The notes under the pieces: generated by a model
Told to the model about the DNA's origin: nothing
What the model saw: the letters and a program-made list of their open reading frames with translations, nothing else
Databases searched by the model: none
Shown here: positions 30,659-33,769 of the stretch, piece by piece
Position numbering within the stretch: position 1 is the stretch's first letter
How the letters are laid out: each line of letters opens with the position of its first letter
Program-made: the position numbers and the translations under genes
NCBI GenBank assembly: GCA_017561665.1
Contig: JAFZBQ010000100.1
Span: 1 to 33,769, forward strand
DNA: 33,769 bases
Direction of reading: 5' to 3'
Source: Bacteroidales bacterium
GTDB lineage: Bacteria; Bacteroidota; Bacteroidia; Bacteroidales; UBA932

Positions 30659-31222
30659 CTATTTGACGATACGTTCGGAATGGGCGGCGACGAAGCTTTT
30701 CCAGTTGGTGGAGGCTTTCTTATCGGTCATGGGATTGGTGAGCTGGTAGAAGTGGCACATCGCGATGGCGATGGCGTCGCTGGCATCCAGATATTTGATG
30801 TCCAGCTTCACGTCCATAGTGCGTTCCAGAATCTCCTTGACCTGCTCTTTGCTGGCCGCTCCCTTGCCGGTGATGGCCATCTTGACTTTGCGCGGAGCAT
30901 ATTCGAAGATGGGGATATTGCGCTGCAGCGCGGCGGCGATGGCGGCACCCTGCGCCCGGCCCAACTTGAGCATCACCTGCGGATTCTTGCCGTAGAACGG
31001 CGCCTCGATGGCCAGGTCGTCGGGCTTATACTGATCGTACAACTCCCCCACCTCGATGAATATGCGGCGGAGTTTTTCAAAATGATCTTTCTCTTTACGA
31101 AGGTCGATAATGCCCAGATCAACGAAGTGAACCTTCTTGCCATCAATAAGAATGACCCCGTAGCCCATTATCTGGGTACCGGGGTCTATTCCCATTATGA
31201 CTCTCTGGCCGCTTCGGGTCAT
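30659..31222 (-). CDS. ruvC: Holliday junction resolvase RuvC
   Basis: 187 residues. It cuts four-way junctions during recombinational repair with RuvAB. The RNase H-like fold has the catalytic acids in view: Asp in MGIDPGTQIMGYG, Glu in LAIEAPFYGKN, and the Asp pair in YLDASDAIAIAMCH. The TGKGAASKEQVKE segment is also typical. It lies 6 bases downstream of serS and is probably co-transcribed. The stop lies 11 bases from the last repeat unit. Confidence 0.96.
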   Translation of the reverse strand: MTRSGQRVIMGIDPGTQIMGYGVILIDGKKVHFVDLGIIDLRKEKDHFEKLRRIFIEVGELYDQYKPDDLAIEAPFYGKNPQVMLKLGRAQGAAIAAALQRNIPIFEYAPRKVKMAITGKGAASKEQVKEILERTMDVKLDIKYLDASDAIAIAMCHFYQLTNPMTDKKASTNWKSFVAAHSERIVK

Positions 31223-31228
31223 ACCGTC

Positions 31229-32500
31229 TTAGTCGATGCGGTCGAAACCTGTCCACTTGCGCAGAACCTCAGGCACCATTATGCAATCGCCCTTCTGGTT
31301 GTTCTCCAGAATCGCAGCCACAATGCGCGGCAATGCCAGGGAACTGCCGTTGAGGGTATGGGCCAGCTGAGTCTTGCCGTCCTCGTCTTTGTAACGGAGT
31401 TTGAGACGGTTGGCCTGATAGGACTCGAAGTTGGAAACGGAGCTGACTTCCAGCCACCTTTCCTGCGCTGCGCTGAAGACTTCGAAGTCGTAGGTGATGG
31501 CACTTGTAAAGCTCATATCGCCGCCGCAAAGACGCACTATGCGGAACGGCAGGCCCAGACTTGCCACCAGCTTTTCTACGTGTGCCACCATACCGTCCAG
31601 CGCCTCGTAGGACTTCTCCGGCAGGCTGAGCTGCACGATTTCCACCTTGTCGAACTGATGCAGGCGGTTCAGGCCTCGCACGTCCTTGCCGTAAGAGCCT
31701 GCCTCGCGGCGGAAGCACGGGGTATAGGCGGTCATCTTCACGGGGAAGTCTTTGGCAGATAGAATGACGTCGCGATAGATATTGGTCACGGGCACCTCTG
31801 CGGTGGGCACCAGATAGAAATTGTCCAGCGTTGCGTGGTACATCTGACCCTCTTTGTCGGGCAGCTGACCGGTACCGAAACCCGATGCTTCATTGACCAT
31901 TACCGGCGGTTCGACCTCGAGATAGCCGGCGGCGGTGTTGAATTCCAGAAAGTAATTGATCAAAGCCCTCTGCAGCTTGGCCCCTTTACCCTTGTAAACG
32001 GGGAAGCCGGCGCCGGTGAGTTTCACGCCCAGGTCAAAGTCGATGATGTCGTATTTGCGGGCCAGCTCCCAGTGGGGCAGCTTGCTCTCCGACAGATCGG
32101 GCACCTGGCCTTCCATCTTGACAATCACATTATCGTCCGCATTCTTACCCTCGGGCACCTGCGCACACGGCAGGTTGGGCAGCAGCACCAGCAGATCGTT
32201 CTGCTTCTTCTCCGCCTCGGCCATCTTCTCTTCCAGCGCCTTGCTCTGCTCTTTCAAAGCCGCAACAGAGGCTTTAGCCGCCTCAGCCGCCTCGCGGTTA
32301 CCCGCCTTCATCAGGGCGCCGATCTCCGCTGCCTTGGCCTTCTGCTGCTGCAGAAGTGCATCCATTTCGCTCTGTGCTGCACGCCTGTCGCGGTCGCAAC
32401 CCAGTATCTGGTCCACAATTTCCTTGGCGTCAAAGTTCTTGACAGCCAGCCGTTCCACAACAAATTCGGGCTTTTCCCTGAGAAGTTTGAGTGTAAGCAT
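31229..32500 (-). CDS. serS: Seryl-tRNA synthetase
   Basis: 423 residues, class II synthetase that charges tRNA-Ser (and tRNA-Sec where present). The N-terminal long antiparallel coiled coil (about 30-105, rich in Ala, Glu and Lys) reaches the variable arm of the tRNA. The catalytic core carries motif 2 (TPCFRREAGSYGKDVRGLNRLHQF is the region; key residues are the R-R-E and R-L-H) and motif 3 near LNGSSLALPRIVAAILEN. The promoter is visible 34 bases upstream. Confidence 0.97.
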   Translation of the reverse strand: MLTLKLLREKPEFVVERLAVKNFDAKEIVDQILGCDRDRRAAQSEMDALLQQQKAKAAEIGALMKAGNREAAEAAKASVAALKEQSKALEEKMAEAEKKQNDLLVLLPNLPCAQVPEGKNADDNVIVKMEGQVPDLSESKLPHWELARKYDIIDFDLGVKLTGAGFPVYKGKGAKLQRALINYFLEFNTAAGYLEVEPPVMVNEASGFGTGQLPDKEGQMYHATLDNFYLVPTAEVPVTNIYRDVILSAKDFPVKMTAYTPCFRREAGSYGKDVRGLNRLHQFDKVEIVQLSLPEKSYEALDGMVAHVEKLVASLGLPFRIVRLCGGDMSFTSAITYDFEVFSAAQERWLEVSSVSNFESYQANRLKLRYKDEDGKTQLAHTLNGSSLALPRIVAAILENNQKGDCIMVPEVLRKWTGFDRID

Positions 32501-32534
32501 TATATCAGTTTTTAATCATTCACATTTAGGACAG

Positions 32535-32542
32535 CAAATATA
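32535..32542 (-). promoter_or_regulatory. -7 box of the serS-ruvC unit
   Basis: TATATTTG on the minus strand, 34 bases upstream of the serS ATG at 32500. Confidence 0.55.
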
Positions 32543-32559
32543 GCAAATAATTATTTGCG

Positions 32560-32961
32560 TTATGCTTGCAAGATTTCTATGAACGATTCCGGCAATGCAA
32601 CATTTTCAAGGTCTGATGCAGCCGCAAACAGCGGAGCGATTTCTTTGTCCTTGAAGCCGGCGATGCCACAGCCGATGCGGGTCACCAGGAATTCGTATTC
32701 GGGGTGCTGGGCGGCGAACCGGATGAACTCGTCGACATAGGGTTTGATGGTGGACACGGGGCCCTGCATTGTGGGGATGGCGTAGCACTGGCCCTGCAGG
32801 CCGACGCCCTGGCCCCATACAGCGCCGAATTTATTGAAGGCGGCCCAGGCGGCGCCGCCGGCGTGCTGGCCTGCCAGATTTGAGCCGAACACGAAGATCT
32901 GGTTGGGGGCCAGGCTGTCGATGTGGTCCGGCGTGGGTTGTTTGGTGGTATTGTTTGTCAT
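32560..32961 (-). CDS. Small macro-like/A1S_2505-type protein
   Basis: 133 residues from the ATG at 32961; the open frame continues 31 codons upstream but through the promoter. The core reads QIFVFGSNLAGQHAGGAAW, then WGQGVGLQGQCYAIPTM, and LVTRIGCGIAGF near the C-terminal third. This G-S-N-x-x-G-x-H-G/A-x-G-A pattern recalls proteins annotated as A1S_2505-family (originally from phage) and has a macro-domain flavour (nucleotide or ADP-ribose binding). I do not know its function. It is a single-gene unit between rpmA and serS, with a promoter that leaves almost no leader. Confidence 0.65.
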   Translation of the reverse strand: MTNNTTKQPTPDHIDSLAPNQIFVFGSNLAGQHAGGAAWAAFNKFGAVWGQGVGLQGQCYAIPTMQGPVSTIKPYVDEFIRFAAQHPEYEFLVTRIGCGIAGFKDKEIAPLFAAASDLENVALPESFIEILQA

Positions 32962-32966
32962 ATTCC

Positions 32967-32974
32967 CAAAGTTA
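32967..32974 (-). promoter_or_regulatory. -7 box of the macro-like gene
   Basis: TAACTTTG on the minus strand, ending 5 bases before the ATG at 32961. The predicted mRNA would be leaderless or nearly so. Confidence 0.6.
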
Positions 32975-33022
32975 CAAAATCCAAACGTAATTGGGAACCA
33001 GTATAATCGTATAATCTTATTC

Positions 33023-33051
33023 AAAAAAAAACGACCCCGGATCGGAGTCGT
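33023..33051 (-). terminator. Rho-independent terminator of the rplU-rpmA operon
   Basis: On the minus strand ACGACTCCG, loop ATC, CGGGGTCGT (33051 down to 33031, one wobble pair), then a run of T residues to 33023. It stands 34 bases after the rpmA stop. Confidence 0.88.
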
Positions 33052-33084
33052 CAATTTTCTGTAAGGTCAAAAACCTGCGGGGGG

Positions 33085-33360
33085 TTACGCCTCTGCCTCA
33101 GCGGGTACTGCGGGAATTACAGATACGTAAGACTTGTTCTCGCGGGTCTTTTTGAATGCCACTGTGCCATCGACCAACGCATAAAGAGTATGGTCACGGC
33201 CCATTCCGACGTTTTCGCCGGGATTGTGTACAGTGCCTCTCTGACGAACCAGGATGTTGCCAGCCTTGGCTGCCTGTCCGCCAAACAATTTAACGCCCAA
33301 GCGTTTGCTTTCCGATTCACGGCCGTTCTTGGAACTACCGACACCTTTTTTGTGAGCCAT
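33085..33360 (-). CDS. rpmA: Ribosomal protein L27
   Basis: 91 residues. The N-terminal [20 protein letters not shown] is the L27 tail that reaches the peptidyl-transferase centre; it starts directly with MAHKKG, so no protease-processed leader of the Firmicutes type is present. [23 protein letters not shown] and [20 protein letters not shown] complete the family pattern. The C-terminus has a short Ala/Glu-rich extension (PAVPAEAEA). It lies 11 bases after rplU in the same operon. Confidence 0.97.
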   Translation of the reverse strand: MAHKKGVGSSKNGRESESKRLGVKLFGGQAAKAGNILVRQRGTVHNPGENVGMGRDHTLYALVDGTVAFKKTRENKSYVSVIPAVPAEAEA

Positions 33361-33371
33361 AATCTTTAGTT

Positions 33372-33680
33372 TTAAGCGATTTCGTCTATTTGAAGTTTAG
33401 TAAGATACTGACGGTGACCGTTCTTCTTGGCCATACCTTTGCGGCGGATCTTGTGGAAAACGATAACCTTGTCAGCTTTGCAATGCTCCATTACGGTAGC
33501 CTTGACAGTAGCACCGGACACGTAAGGTGAACCGACCTGGACAGAACCGTCATTGTCTACGAGGAGGACCTTGTCAAAACTTACGTTGGAATCAACCTCG
33601 GCTGCGAGGCGGTTCACGAAAATCTTGCTGCCCTTCTCTACCTTGAACTGCTGTCCTGCAATATCAACGATTGCGTACAT
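33372..33680 (-). CDS. rplU: Ribosomal protein L21
   Basis: 102 residues. It binds 23S rRNA in the 50S subunit. [20 protein letters not shown] and [20 protein letters not shown], then LQIDEI, match the family throughout. It is first in the rplU-rpmA pair. The 89 bases upstream that are in the window (33681-33769) are A/T-rich and contain no clear TAnnTTTG box on the minus strand, so its promoter probably lies beyond the window edge. Confidence 0.97.
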   Translation of the reverse strand: MYAIVDIAGQQFKVEKGSKIFVNRLAAEVDSNVSFDKVLLVDNDGSVQVGSPYVSGATVKATVMEHCKADKVIVFHKIRRKGMAKKNGHRQYLTKLQIDEIA

Positions 33681-33769
33681 AAAATAATTTGTTAAAAATT
33701 ATTAGCCGTAAGCGGGTAATTCTAGTTAATCACCTCTTTGTCAATAGCTTATCGACTGTCTATAAACCC

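Noticed and set aside
32290-32302. A GTTACCC arm within serS as a further REP-like copy.
   Set aside because: It lies within conserved coding sequence and has no GGGTAAC partner at the 18-base loop distance.
33740-33756. Imperfect palindrome upstream of rplU as an L21 leader regulator.
   Set aside because: Pairing is broken by mismatches and the region is cut off by the window edge, so there is too little to support a regulatory RNA call.

Overview
The window looks like chromosomal DNA of a high-GC Bacteroidota, most likely Bacteroidales (an Alistipes/Rikenellaceae-like genome is a guess from GC content and gene order). Reasons: promoters of the TAnnTTTG type stand in front of most transcription units, Shine-Dalgarno sequences are poor, and there are a BtuB-like TonB receptor, a family M49 dipeptidyl peptidase III lipoprotein, a GH78 rhamnosidase and Tat-exported sugar oxidoreductases. 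Most of the window is well-conserved housekeeping sequence. No gene-free stretch exceeds 300 bases, and I see no rRNA, tRNA or CRISPR.

Layout. 1-4423: the start of a DUF177/YceD-like gene (cut by the window edge), typA, then divergently guaA, a small secreted 17-residue-repeat protein and ridA. 4489-9271: a TonB-dependent receptor, a NapH-NapG-like membrane iron-sulfur fusion and a Tat-exported aldo/keto reductase with a ferredoxin tail. 9273-15712 (minus strand): a TIM-barrel sugar isomerase-like lipoprotein, a Gfo/Idh/MocA lipoprotein, a tetraheme NrfH-type cytochrome fused to a SUMF1-like domain, and a GH78 alpha-L-rhamnosidase. 15813-18923: the proline operon proC-proB-proA. 19014-23296: dipeptidyl peptidase III, purB and tpiA. 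23374-28786: polA-rsmG, rpmH (50 codons), a PASTA protein and an RluD-type pseudouridine synthase. 28816-30647: a small cassette of lower GC holding a REP-associated-type tyrosine transposase and a divergent uracil-DNA-glycosylase-like gene, flanked by five palindromic units on a strict 52-bp period. 30659-33680: ruvC, serS, a small macro-like gene, rpmA and rplU.

Two regions stand out. The first is 6431-15712, where five or six exported proteins appear to form a periplasmic redox and sugar-handling module. A quinol-linked iron-sulfur route (NapGH fusion plus ferredoxin-tailed reductase) faces a quinone-linked multiheme cytochrome route that is co-transcribed with a Gfo/Idh/MocA dehydrogenase and a TIM-barrel partner. 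That enzyme pairing resembles known keto-sugar routes of glycoside cleavage; the cytochrome-SUMF1 fusion is the unusual element. The second is the transposase cassette, whose flanking repeats look like a REP family mobilised by the encoded enzyme.

Promoter structure is also informative. Several -7 boxes end only 4-8 bases before the start codon, implying leaderless or almost leaderless mRNAs, and several divergent gene pairs carry two nearly abutting -7 boxes.
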